64,000 nucleotides of DNA from JAWVFM01 sp038237625. Lineage in GTDB: Bacteria; Actinomycetota; Thermoleophilia; Solirubrobacterales; 70-9. This document shows, in pieces, positions 42,744 to 50,323 of the stretch. A program made the translations under genes and the position numbers. The stretch covers positions 62,001 to 126,000 of the forward strand of contig JBBRYM010000008.1 of assembly GCA_038237625.1 (NCBI GenBank), written 5' to 3'. Each line of letters starts with the position of its first letter. Position 1 is the stretch's first letter. A model generated the notes under the pieces. The model was not told the DNA's origin, did no database searches, and was given only the letters and a program-made list of their open reading frames with translations.

Positions 42744-43721
42744 TTGAGCGACGCATCTGACCTTCGCGAGTTCGCAGAGCGTGCCCGCGGAGTCCCCCGC
42801 CAAGCGCGGCTCGACGCCGCAGCGGCGGAGTTATTCAATGCGTTCGAGGCGGCCGGGATGCGTGAGCCACTGCTGCTGAAGGGACCTGCGCTGGCGCGGG
42901 CGCTCTACCGCCCGGGTGAGCATCGCGGCTACTCGGACGTCGATCTGCTCGTCGCCCCACGGGACCTCGCGCGAGCGCGCCAGACGCTCGCCGAGCGGGG
43001 GTACGTCAACGCCACCGAGGGCCTCGGGGTCGACGACGTCGCTGGCGTGCTGCACTCGGAGACGTGGGCGCGTGCGGTGGAGGCGGGCCTCGAGCACGTG
43101 CTGGTCGACCTTCATTGGCGCCTTTTCGGCTGCCAGGCGTCCGCCGAGTCGGCTTGGGAGGCTCTGACGGCCCGCCGAGCGTGGGTCGAGCTCGACGGCC
43201 GCAGGGTGGCCGTCCTCGCCCCCGAGGGGCTCGCCCTGCACGTCGCCACGCACGCTGCCCAGCACGGGCCAGGCGACGCCAAGGCGATGGCCGACCTCGC
43301 GCGCGGCGTCGAGCGCTGGGCGGCATCCGTGTGGCGCGAGGCGGCGAGGCTGGCCGCGGATCTCGGGGCGACGGCGTCCTTGGCGGCCGGCCTGCGCCTG
43401 AACCCGCGCGGCGCCGAGCTGGCGCGCGAGCTCGGTCTGCCGCGCACCGACCAGCTCGATTGGGCGATCCTTCACCGCGAGGCCAGGCCGCGTGGAGCGT
43501 TTCACCTCCAGGCCATGGCGCGGGCTCGAGGTCCGAGGCAGCGTCTCGAGGTGCTGCGGCGCTCGCTCCTGCCCACGCGTCGCTGGATCGCCTACCAGTA
43601 CCCGTGGGCGGCGGCGAGCAGGGTACGCCTCGTCGCGGCGTACGGCGCCCACCTCTTGCGCGCGCCGGTCTGGGCGGCGCGGGCCTGGCGCTACCGCCGG
43701 CGCGAACGGCGCGCCGACTGA
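42744..43721 (+). CDS. Nucleotidyltransferase family protein (PF14907 type)
   Basis: 325 residues. N-terminal nucleotidyltransferase signature LLLKGPALARALY... GYSDVDLLV with the metal-binding DVD, followed by LVDLHWRLFG and LALHVATHAAQHG. This family is found beside HPr-kinase-like and PqqD genes in polysaccharide loci and in some lasso-peptide clusters. A tailoring role (nucleotide transfer onto a protein or small substrate) is inferred. The start is TTG. The gene converges on the PqqD-fusion gene, 13 bp away, and the HPr-kinase-like gene lies just beyond. Confidence 0.82.
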   Translation: MSDASDLREFAERARGVPRQARLDAAAAELFNAFEAAGMREPLLLKGPALARALYRPGEHRGYSDVDLLVAPRDLARARQTLAERGYVNATEGLGVDDVAGVLHSETWARAVEAGLEHVLVDLHWRLFGCQASAESAWEALTARRAWVELDGRRVAVLAPEGLALHVATHAAQHGPGDAKAMADLARGVERWAASVWREAARLAADLGATASLAAGLRLNPRGAELARELGLPRTDQLDWAILHREARPRGAFHLQAMARARGPRQRLEVLRRSLLPTRRWIAYQYPWAAASRVRLVAAYGAHLLRAPVWAARAWRYRRRERRAD

Positions 43722-43734
43722 CGGTAGCGAAGCG

Positions 43735-44586
43735 CTACGGCGTGGTCGTCGTCGTCGGCGGCGGCTCGACGGGCGGCGGGGTCGTCGTCGTCGGCGGCGG
43801 CTCGACGGGCGGCGGGGTCGTCGTCGGCGGCGGCTCGACGGGCGGCGGCGGAGTCGATGGCTCGACGGGGGTCGGCGGGGACGGCGGGGACGGCTCGACG
43901 CCGGTCGAGGGACCGGGGGAGGGCTGCGGCTCTACGTTCGCCGAGGGCTGAGACTGCCGGCTGCTGGTTCCTGGGCCGGCAGGGCAGGGAACGTTCCGGC
44001 AGACGGTGGGGTCGGTCCGGGACGGGCAGACGCCGCTGAACGCCACGCAGAATTTGATGTTGGAAAGGCGCTGGGTGCCCCCGCCACCGGGCGGGCAGGG
44101 GATCGCATCGAGCGGGCAGCACCTGCACAGACTCATGTTCTTGCAGCCGAAGGTGTTCGAGCCGCAGTTGCCGAGGCAGCTCCCGATCGCCTCGCAGCCC
44201 GGAATCGGGCTCGCCGCCGAGGCGCGCGCAGGGGCGATGATCGAGACGATCATGGGCGCGCCCACCGCGGCTACTGCAGCACCCTTCATGACCTTCACCG
44301 TCAGGTCGCGCCGCGAGAATCCGTCGGTCTGCGCCCCGGATGCCAGCAGGTCACAGCGGGCGAGCTCGTCGAGAGCCTCGACGACCTGCTGGTCGTCGAG
44401 CTCGAGCCGAGCGGCGATCGCCGGTACGCGGGTCGAGCCGTCGCACTCCCTCCAGACGCGTGCGGCCACCGAGGAGAGCGAGTGGGCACGGTCGGACTTC
44501 AGGTCGTAGACGAGCAGCTCGTCAGCGAGCTCCTCGACGACGAGCTCGTCCGAGCGCGCGAGCGGCACCCTCGCGCTTGCGTGCAT
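43735..44586 (-). CDS. PqqD-domain protein fused to an exported 12-cysteine domain
   Basis: 283 residues in four parts. Residues 10-85: PqqD/RRE-type fold (LVVEELADELLVYDLKSDRA, then SLSSVAARVWRECDG). Residues 88-125: GFSRRDLTVKVMKGAAVAAV and a hydrophobic stretch ending ARASA, which has the form of a Tat signal but in the middle of the protein. Residues 130-202: a small domain with exactly 12 Cys (131, 137, 141, 148, 154, 156, 157, 164, 180, 187, 196, 201). Residues 210-283: Pro/Thr/Glu repeats (VEPPPTTTT). The RRE may stay cytosolic with the Cys domain outside. Start ATG 44586 follows GGGGGTAAGG. Confidence 0.8.
   Translation of the reverse strand: MHASARVPLARSDELVVEELADELLVYDLKSDRAHSLSSVAARVWRECDGSTRVPAIAARLELDDQQVVEALDELARCDLLASGAQTDGFSRRDLTVKVMKGAAVAAVGAPMIVSIIAPARASAASPIPGCEAIGSCLGNCGSNTFGCKNMSLCRCCPLDAIPCPPGGGGTQRLSNIKFCVAFSGVCPSRTDPTVCRNVPCPAGPGTSSRQSQPSANVEPQPSPGPSTGVEPSPPSPPTPVEPSTPPPPVEPPPTTTPPPVEPPPTTTTPPPVEPPPTTTTTP
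43745..43849. repeat. Tandem 36-bp repeats coding the Pro/Thr tail
   Basis: Two identical 36-bp units (43745-43780, 43781-43816) followed by a third, 33-bp variant that lacks one GTC triplet. They encode PPPVEPPPTTTT-like units at the C-terminus of the PqqD-fusion. Copy number changes would keep the frame, so the tail length is likely variable between strains. Confidence 0.9.
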
Positions 44587-44653
44587 GACCTTACCCCCGG
44601 AACTCAACGACGCGACTATAAACCACGGCAGGACCCTAGGCAAGCGCCAACCG

Positions 44654-45466
44654 CTAGCTGCTGTCGAGCGTGGCAAGGAGCGCCCGCGCCACCGGCTGGG
44701 CCTCGCCGCGCTCGCTTCGTACGCACGCGCATTCCTCGGCGACGCGCCGGACCGCGCGCAGCGCCTCGGCTGGGCGCTTGCGCGCGGGGACGGCGTGGGA
44801 GAGCAGCGCCAGGGCGGCCTCGCCTGGAGGAAGCCTGACGGGGCTCCAGGGGGCCTTGGGCCGGTAGCTCGTCACGGCGACCAGGGCCACCGGTACGGGG
44901 ACCTCGCCGGTGGCACCCCCCAGCTCGCTCGCCGGCACCGCCGCCGCGGCCTCGTCGCGGGCGCCGCGGATCGAGAGCAGCTTCGGGTAGGGGTGAACGT
45001 AGCCCTCGGGGTCGAGCACAGCGAACTCGTCCGAGTAGTAGGTGGCGCCCTCCCGGACCAGGGCCGCGACCAGGGTGGTCTTGCCCGCGAAGCTGTCGCC
45101 GGGCAGGACGATGGCGCGGCCGTCGTAGGCCACCGTGCCGGCGTGGATGAAGACCCGGTCGCGGGCCATGACTGCCACGGTCCCGCGAATCCGCTCCTCG
45201 AGGAAGGCGAGGGCGACGTCGAGGTCGACGGGCCCGGAGATGGCCTCTCCCTCGTACATGACCCGGAAATGCGCTGCCCCCTCGCGCGAGAGCGCGAGCG
45301 TCGCGTCCACCGAGGATGCATTGCCTTCCACCCACCCGGGAGGAAGCAGCGCGACCACCGCCGGCATGAGGCTTCGGTCGTCGAGCTCGATGTCGAGCCG
45401 GACGCCGTGGCTCTCGATGGCCACCTGCGCCGTGCCCGTCGTCTGCTCGGCCTTCATCGGCGGCAT
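44654..45466 (-). CDS. HPr-kinase-like (HprK-related) ATP-binding protein
   Basis: About 270 residues. Walker A IVLPGDSFAGKTTLVAALV and the HprK-like strand YYSDEFAVLDPEGYVHPYPK (acidic pair in the P-loop kinase site) are clear; FIHAGTVAYDGRA precedes the P-loop as in HprK C-terminal domains. HprK-related proteins occur with PqqD and nucleotidyltransferases in polysaccharide and RiPP-like loci; kinase activity is inferred. Start is one of ATG 45487, 45466 or 45457; the middle one is used. It is followed by the PqqD-fusion gene on the same strand after 67 bp, and is divergent from the MauE fusion. Confidence 0.8.
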   Translation of the reverse strand: MPPMKAEQTTGTAQVAIESHGVRLDIELDDRSLMPAVVALLPPGWVEGNASSVDATLALSREGAAHFRVMYEGEAISGPVDLDVALAFLEERIRGTVAVMARDRVFIHAGTVAYDGRAIVLPGDSFAGKTTLVAALVREGATYYSDEFAVLDPEGYVHPYPKLLSIRGARDEAAAAVPASELGGATGEVPVPVALVAVTSYRPKAPWSPVRLPPGEAALALLSHAVPARKRPAEALRAVRRVAEECACVRSERGEAQPVARALLATLDSS

Positions 45467-45489
45467 GCTACGACGCGTGCGTATCATCC

Positions 45490-46482
45490 GTGATCGTGGA
45501 CCTGCTGCTGATTTGCGTCCGAGGCGGCCTGGCGCTGGTCTTCATCGCGGCCGCCGTCGGGAAGCTGCTCGATGCCGAGGGCTCACGGCGAGCGCTGCGG
45601 GAGTTCGGAGTGCGCGACGCGTGGATCGCGCCGAGCGCTCGTCTGCTGCCGATCGCGGAGCTCGCCGTGGCGGCGGGCCTGCTGGTAGCGCCCCTCGCGC
45701 GGCCCGCGGCCGCGGGGGCCCTGGCGTTGCTGGCGGCGTTCGCGGCCGGCGTCGCCCAGGCGCTTCGCCGCGGCCAGGCGCCCGACTGCCACTGCTTCGG
45801 CCAGCTTCACTCCGCGCCCGCCGGGCGCGGCACGATCGCTCGCAATGCATTGCTCGCGCTCCCCGCCGCGTTCGTTCTCTGGCGCGGATCGGGCGACGCC
45901 TTGGCCGGCCGCGGAGTGGCCACCGGGGCGCTAGTCGCCACCGCCGCGCTGGCCGCCGCGCTCGCCGTCGCGACCTTCGTCCTCCTGCGCGAGAACCGCC
46001 GCCTGCGTTCGGGAGCTCCGCCGGCCGGCCCCGAGCCCCTCGCCGTCGGCACGCCGGCTCCCGAGGTCCTTCTGCGCGAGCCGGACGGAGCAATGTCCGG
46101 GATCTCGAGCCTGATCGCCCGCGACAGGTCGACGGCGCTGGTCTTCGTCGCGCCCGGCTGCGGGCCCTGCGAGTACCTGATGCCTCATCTCGCCCGCTGG
46201 CGAGTGGCGCTGGCCGAGCGGGTCGAGATCTTGGTCGTCGGCGTGATGCCCGTCGCCGGCGAGCCCAGCGCGAGCGAGATCGCACAATTTCCCGGAGCAC
46301 TCTGGGACGTCGAGGCCAAGGCGTTCGAGGCCTACCGTGTGGACGGCACACCCGCGGCGGTGCTGGTCGGCCCCGATGGCGCGATAGCCAGCTCCGCGGT
46401 GAGCGGCTACGAGACGATCGAGGCCCTGATCCGGACCGCACAGCGGCGCGCCTCCCCGACGCGGCCGCCCGTCCCCGCCTGA
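45490..46482 (+). CDS. MauE-like membrane protein fused to a thioredoxin domain
   Basis: 330 residues. The N-terminal half is MauE/DoxX-like: four to five helices with the paired Cys of DCHCFGQLH (Cys100, Cys102). After another helix (about 142-166), residues 180-320 are an extracytoplasmic thioredoxin domain with FVAPGCGPCEYL (Cys224, Cys227) and the cis-Pro region VDGTPAAVLV. MauE and MauD are separate proteins in methylamine dehydrogenase maturation, where they help form six disulfides; here they are fused. It faces a 12-cysteine exported domain across the divergent HPr-kinase-like gene, which suggests it oxidises or isomerises that protein. Confidence 0.83.
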   Translation: MIVDLLLICVRGGLALVFIAAAVGKLLDAEGSRRALREFGVRDAWIAPSARLLPIAELAVAAGLLVAPLARPAAAGALALLAAFAAGVAQALRRGQAPDCHCFGQLHSAPAGRGTIARNALLALPAAFVLWRGSGDALAGRGVATGALVATAALAAALAVATFVLLRENRRLRSGAPPAGPEPLAVGTPAPEVLLREPDGAMSGISSLIARDRSTALVFVAPGCGPCEYLMPHLARWRVALAERVEILVVGVMPVAGEPSASEIAQFPGALWDVEAKAFEAYRVDGTPAAVLVGPDGAIASSAVSGYETIEALIRTAQRRASPTRPPVPA

Positions 46483-46535
46483 GAACCCGCACGCGGTCAT
46501 GTCCGCAGAGCCGGCCAACCGCGGCACTCGCCGCG

Positions 46536-47660
46536 CTATTTCAAGCTGCCATCCCCGCCCGCGGCGGCTTCTACCACGCGCTCTACGGCATCTGGCTCGA
46601 GCGACTGGCCCATCGGAAGCGCGAGCCCCTCGGCGGCAAGCCGTTCGGCGTTTGGCAGCGTGCCGCCGCCCGCCCACCGCGACATCGAACGCTGCCGGTG
46701 AAGCGGCGTCGTGTAGTAGGCGCGTGCCTCGACGCCGTGCTCGGCGAGCCTCGCCGCGAGAGCGTCGCGACGTGATGTCCGGATCACGTACAGGTGGAAG
46801 GCGGACTCGGCACCGGCGGTGAGCTGCGGGAGCCGCACCACGTCGCCGAGGCCCGCCGTTGCGTAAGCCTCGGCGACCCTGCGACGGGCCCTCGTCCAGG
46901 AGTCAAGGTACGGCAGGAAGACGCGAAGGGCCGCGGCCTGAAGGTCGTCGAGCCGGGACGTGTAGCCAACCTCCGCGTGGACCCATGGGGCAGAGGTGCC
47001 ATGGTGCCGCAGCCGCCGTGCTTTCGCCGCCACGCGGTCGTCATCGGTGAGAACCGCGCCCCCGTCTCCCAACGCTCCCAGGTTCTTTCCCGGGTAGAAG
47101 CTGAATGTGGCGGTGTCGCCGAGCGACCCCGCAGGGCGTCCACGGTAAGTCGCACCAGCCGCCTGCGCTGCGTCCTCGATCACCAGCAGCTGGCGTGGAC
47201 GCGCGAGCGAGCTCAGCTCATCCATCGCCGCAACGTTCCCGAAGAGGTGCACGGGCAGGATGGCGCGGGTGCGGGGAGTGAGCATTGGCTCGACCGTGGC
47301 AGCCGTGATGCAGTCCGTGGCGGCGTCGATGTCGGCAAAGACGGGAGCGGCGCCGGCATTGACAACGGCCTCCGCGGAGGCGATGAAGCTGAGGGCGGGC
47401 ACCACGACCTCGTGTCCCGGTCCGATGCCGTGCGCTCGCAGAGCGATCGTGATGGCCTCCGTTCCGTTCGCGACGCCGATGCAGTGGCGCCGACCGATGT
47501 ACGCGGCGAACTCCCTCTCGAATGCTGCGAGCTCAGGCCCCAGGACGTACTTGCCCGAGTCGAGCACCGCGCGCTGGCGCTGCGCGACCTCCGGGATCAG
47601 CGCGGCGATTGCCGGGCGCGTGGCGAAGAGCGGTATTTGAACGTCAGCGCCAGCGCTCAA
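46536..47660 (-). CDS. DegT/DnrJ/EryC1/StrS aminotransferase
   Basis: 374 residues, PLP-dependent sugar aminotransferase. Motifs: GVANGTEAITIALRAHGIGP, VVPALSFIASAEAVVNAGA, VIEDAAQAAGATYRG (PLP Asp), and the Schiff-base Lys in TFSFYPGKNLGALGDGGAVL. It adds an amino group to a nucleotide keto-sugar. TTG 47660 overlaps the stop of the hexapeptide transferase gene by 17 bp; both are on the minus strand and fit a pathway making an N-acylated amino sugar. Confidence 0.92.
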   Translation of the reverse strand: MSAGADVQIPLFATRPAIAALIPEVAQRQRAVLDSGKYVLGPELAAFEREFAAYIGRRHCIGVANGTEAITIALRAHGIGPGHEVVVPALSFIASAEAVVNAGAAPVFADIDAATDCITAATVEPMLTPRTRAILPVHLFGNVAAMDELSSLARPRQLLVIEDAAQAAGATYRGRPAGSLGDTATFSFYPGKNLGALGDGGAVLTDDDRVAAKARRLRHHGTSAPWVHAEVGYTSRLDDLQAAALRVFLPYLDSWTRARRRVAEAYATAGLGDVVRLPQLTAGAESAFHLYVIRTSRRDALAARLAEHGVEARAYYTTPLHRQRSMSRWAGGGTLPNAERLAAEGLALPMGQSLEPDAVERVVEAAAGGDGSLK

Positions 47661-48387
47661 TTAGCTCGTCCTCGGAAACGACTCGCATCTCCCGGGCAGG
47701 GACGCCCATGACGACAGCGCGAGGACGGACATCGGTCGTTACGACGGCGCCAGCGGCGACGAACGCCTCCTCGCCGACCCCGATTCCCGGGCACAGGACG
47801 GCGGCCGCGCCGACGCGGCAAGCGCGACGGAGCGTCGGCCCGGCGATTTTTTGGTCGGCGGCGTGACGAGCCATCGTGCTGTCGTTCGTCGTCACAACCC
47901 CCGGCGCGACGAAAACGTCGTCCTCGATGGTGGTGTTGGCCGTGATGTAGCAATTGGTCTGGATTCGCACGCGCTGGCCGATTCGCACGTCGTTGTCGAT
48001 TGCCGAGCCGCGGCCGACGGTGGTGCCGGCGCCGATCGTGGCCCGCTCTCTTACGTGCGCCTGGTCACCAACGATCACGTTCTCATCGAGCTCGGCGCCC
48101 GCGAAGACGATGGCCCCGCTGAGCACCGCGACCCCGTCGCGCAGGACGGTGGCGGAGGGCAGAGCCCGAAGGGCTGTGGAGAGTGGCCCGAGACGCGGGG
48201 GCTTGCCGATTACCGCGTGATCCTGGACCTCGACGCGGTGGCCGATCTTCGTGCCGGCGTAGATGACGACGTTTGCCCCGAGCACAAGATCGTCCGGAAG
48301 CTCGACCTGCTTGCCGAGGACGAGCCCAGGCTCGGGCCTGGAATGGGGAACGAGGTCGGGTGCCAAGGGAAGGAGGATCCTATTCAT
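47644..48387 (-). CDS. Left-handed beta-helix (hexapeptide) acyltransferase
   Basis: About 247 residues. Repeated hexapeptides (IYAGTKIGHRVEVQDHAVIG, VIVGDQAHVRERATIGAGTT, IDNDVRIGQRVRIQTNCYIT, VAPGVVTTND) typical of sugar-N-acyltransferases such as WbpD/PglD, with a C-terminal GAGAVVT-like coil end (VAAGAVVTTDV). ATG 48387 or TTG 48366; the N-terminal leader RILLPLAPDLVPHSR is shared with the family-2 transferase at 50212. Probably acylates the amino sugar made by the DegT enzyme. Confidence 0.87.
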   Translation of the reverse strand: MNRILLPLAPDLVPHSRPEPGLVLGKQVELPDDLVLGANVVIYAGTKIGHRVEVQDHAVIGKPPRLGPLSTALRALPSATVLRDGVAVLSGAIVFAGAELDENVIVGDQAHVRERATIGAGTTVGRGSAIDNDVRIGQRVRIQTNCYITANTTIEDDVFVAPGVVTTNDSTMARHAADQKIAGPTLRRACRVGAAAVLCPGIGVGEEAFVAAGAVVTTDVRPRAVVMGVPAREMRVVSEDELIERWR

Positions 48388-49210
48388 GGACGGCTTTGGT
48401 TCCAACGTGCAGAATGATCGGATGACGGATCTCGCGGCGCGGATCGAGGCGCTGGACGAAGGCCTGTTCCGGGAGATCGAGCCCGACATGTCGAGCTGGG
48501 ACATACGCTGCCTGCTCGCGCTCCACGGCACGGTGGCGGCGAGCGGGGCGCCCTTCGCTTACCTCGAGATCGGCTCGTATCACGGTGGATCTCTGCAGGC
48601 GCTCATCCGCGACCCGCGCTGCGACTGCGCCATGTCCATCGATCCGCGGCCGGCGGAGACGCCCGACAAGGCGCGAGGGACCTACGTCTACGAGGACAAC
48701 ACCACGGAGCTGATGATCGAGCTGCTCTCGCGCGTGCCCTCGGCTGACATCCGCAAGCTCTCGACCTTCGAGGCATCCACCGAGGAGATGAGACCCGCCG
48801 ATCTCTCTCGACGGCCCAACTTCTGCTTTATCGACGGCGAGCACACCGATGAGGCCGTGCTGCGGGATGCCCGCTTCTGCGCCGACGCAGTCGCCGGGGC
48901 CGGCGTGCTCGCATTTCACGACTACCAGATGGTGGAGGCCGGGATCAGGGCGTTCCTGAAGGAGGCGTGGCAGGACGTGTCGCACGCCATCGCCTTCGCG
49001 GGCCACGTCTTCGCGGTCGAGCTGGGCGGCGCCAGGATGCTCCAAGCGCCGATTGTCGATCGCGCCATCGCCTCGCGATGGCACAGCGCCGTCTGGCGGG
49101 TAGCCAGCCGCCCCCGGCGTTCGGCGATCCCGCTGCTTGTTGCGTGGTCGGCGGTGTCGCGGGTCGATCTGGCGGTCGCCGCGGCTAGGAGGCGGCGGCG
49201 GCGCTCATAG
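48386..49210 (+). CDS. Class I SAM-dependent methyltransferase (Methyltransf_24-like)
   Basis: 274 residues. Motif I LEIGSYHGGSLQALI at about residues 52-66, SIDPRP, and CFIDGEHTDEAVLRDARFCA, the pattern of Methyltransf_24/cephalosporin-hydroxylase-like enzymes that act on sugars. ATG 48386 has a strong AAGGAGG nine bases upstream and overlaps the divergent acyltransferase start; ATG 48422 is an alternative. The C-terminus is very basic (RRRRR). Confidence 0.8.
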   Translation: MDGFGSNVQNDRMTDLAARIEALDEGLFREIEPDMSSWDIRCLLALHGTVAASGAPFAYLEIGSYHGGSLQALIRDPRCDCAMSIDPRPAETPDKARGTYVYEDNTTELMIELLSRVPSADIRKLSTFEASTEEMRPADLSRRPNFCFIDGEHTDEAVLRDARFCADAVAGAGVLAFHDYQMVEAGIRAFLKEAWQDVSHAIAFAGHVFAVELGGARMLQAPIVDRAIASRWHSAVWRVASRPRRSAIPLLVAWSAVSRVDLAVAAARRRRRRS

Positions 49211-50212
49211 TCGGCCGAACGGCGCGTGGCTCGGCCTGAGCCGCGCGAGCAGGCGAAAGCGCAGGTAATCGAGATACGGAGCCACCGGGACCGGGGAGCC
49301 GTCACGCACCCGTCCCAGGCGGAGCGCGCTGCGGAAGGCCTGCCGGCGCTCGGCGCCCAGCAGCGGCTCGATCTGGGGCAGCGAGCGCGCGATCGCGTCG
49401 TCGTAAGCGAGGCTCTCGAGGATCCACAGCCGATCGAGCCACCCACGGCGGGTGGCGCGGTTCCTGACCGACAGCGACCGCGTCCCAACGCGGAACACCG
49501 CGAGCTCGTCGTCGATGAAGCAGACGTCGTAGCGCGACATGATCCGCGCCCACAGCTCCATGTCGGTCGCCTGGGCCACGTACGGCCCGAACGTGCCGAC
49601 GCAGGCAAGGGAGTCCCTGCGCACCATGACCGCGCTCGGCTCTCCGATCCAGTTCTCGTAAAAGCCCGCTTCGGCCCATCGCCGCAGAAGCTCCGGGCCG
49701 TGGTTGACAGCCGCCAGGTCGCCGAACCGCCGGTCTAGTCGTCCGGCGACCGCCAGCCACTCGCGCGCCTGCTGGGCCGGGACGTCCTCGAACGCGATGT
49801 GGCGCCGCGAGAAGACGAGCCCGGCAGCCGGCGCCCCCTCGAGAGCGCAGACCATCCGCGTCACGCAGTCGCTGCACAACTCGTCATCCTGGTGGAGGAA
49901 CTTGATCAAGGTGCCGCGTGAGCGCGCGACGGTCTCGTTCCAGGTCCTGGTGTGGCCGCGGTTCCGCCGGTGGACGAACAGCCGCAGCGGACGGGCGTCC
50001 CAGGCGCGCAGCCTGTCCGCGGTGCCGTCGCGCGATCCGTCGTCCACGGCGACGACCTCGATGCGCTCGTAGTCCTGGGCGGCGACCGAGGCCAGCGCCG
50101 CATCGATGAACCGCGCGCCGTTGTACGTCGGGATGCACACCGAAACCAGGGGCTCTTCGCCCACGACCAGTCCGGGCGCACGCCTGGAATGCGAGATGAG
50201 ATCGGGTTGCAA
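49205..50212 (-). CDS. Family 2 glycosyltransferase
   Basis: 335 residues. GT-A: VSVCIPTYNGARFIDAALAS, VVAVDDGSRDGT, KFLHQDDELCSDC (DxD), and EPSAVMVRR, with ATDMELWARIM as acceptor-site region. The start is TTG 50212, the only possible one before the fold. Its first 22 residues (QPDLISHSRRAPGLVVG) match the leader of the acyltransferase at 48387. It converges with the methyltransferase gene by 6 bp. Confidence 0.87.
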   Translation of the reverse strand: MQPDLISHSRRAPGLVVGEEPLVSVCIPTYNGARFIDAALASVAAQDYERIEVVAVDDGSRDGTADRLRAWDARPLRLFVHRRNRGHTRTWNETVARSRGTLIKFLHQDDELCSDCVTRMVCALEGAPAAGLVFSRRHIAFEDVPAQQAREWLAVAGRLDRRFGDLAAVNHGPELLRRWAEAGFYENWIGEPSAVMVRRDSLACVGTFGPYVAQATDMELWARIMSRYDVCFIDDELAVFRVGTRSLSVRNRATRRGWLDRLWILESLAYDDAIARSLPQIEPLLGAERRQAFRSALRLGRVRDGSPVPVAPYLDYLRFRLLARLRPSHAPFGRL

Positions 50213-50243
50213 CGGAAGGATCCTTTCGTGGTTCCGTCCGTAG

Positions 50244-50266
50244 GGACGTCAGATTCCCTGACGTCC
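50244..50266. promoter_or_regulatory. 9-bp inverted repeat between divergent genes
   Basis: GGACGTCAG-ATTCC-CTGACGTCC, perfect arms, 33 bp upstream of the glycosyltransferase TTG start and 58 bp upstream of the divergent ATG at 50324. Position and symmetry suit a regulator-binding site. No T-run, so a terminator is less likely. Confidence 0.45.
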
Positions 50267-50323
50267 AGGCGGCTTGCAGCGAACTGAGCGATCGGCCGCG
50301 GTCACTGTACTTTCTCGGGCCGT

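Noticed and set aside
43745..43849. CRISPR-like array
   Set aside because: The repeats are contiguous without spacers and encode a Pro/Thr protein tail.
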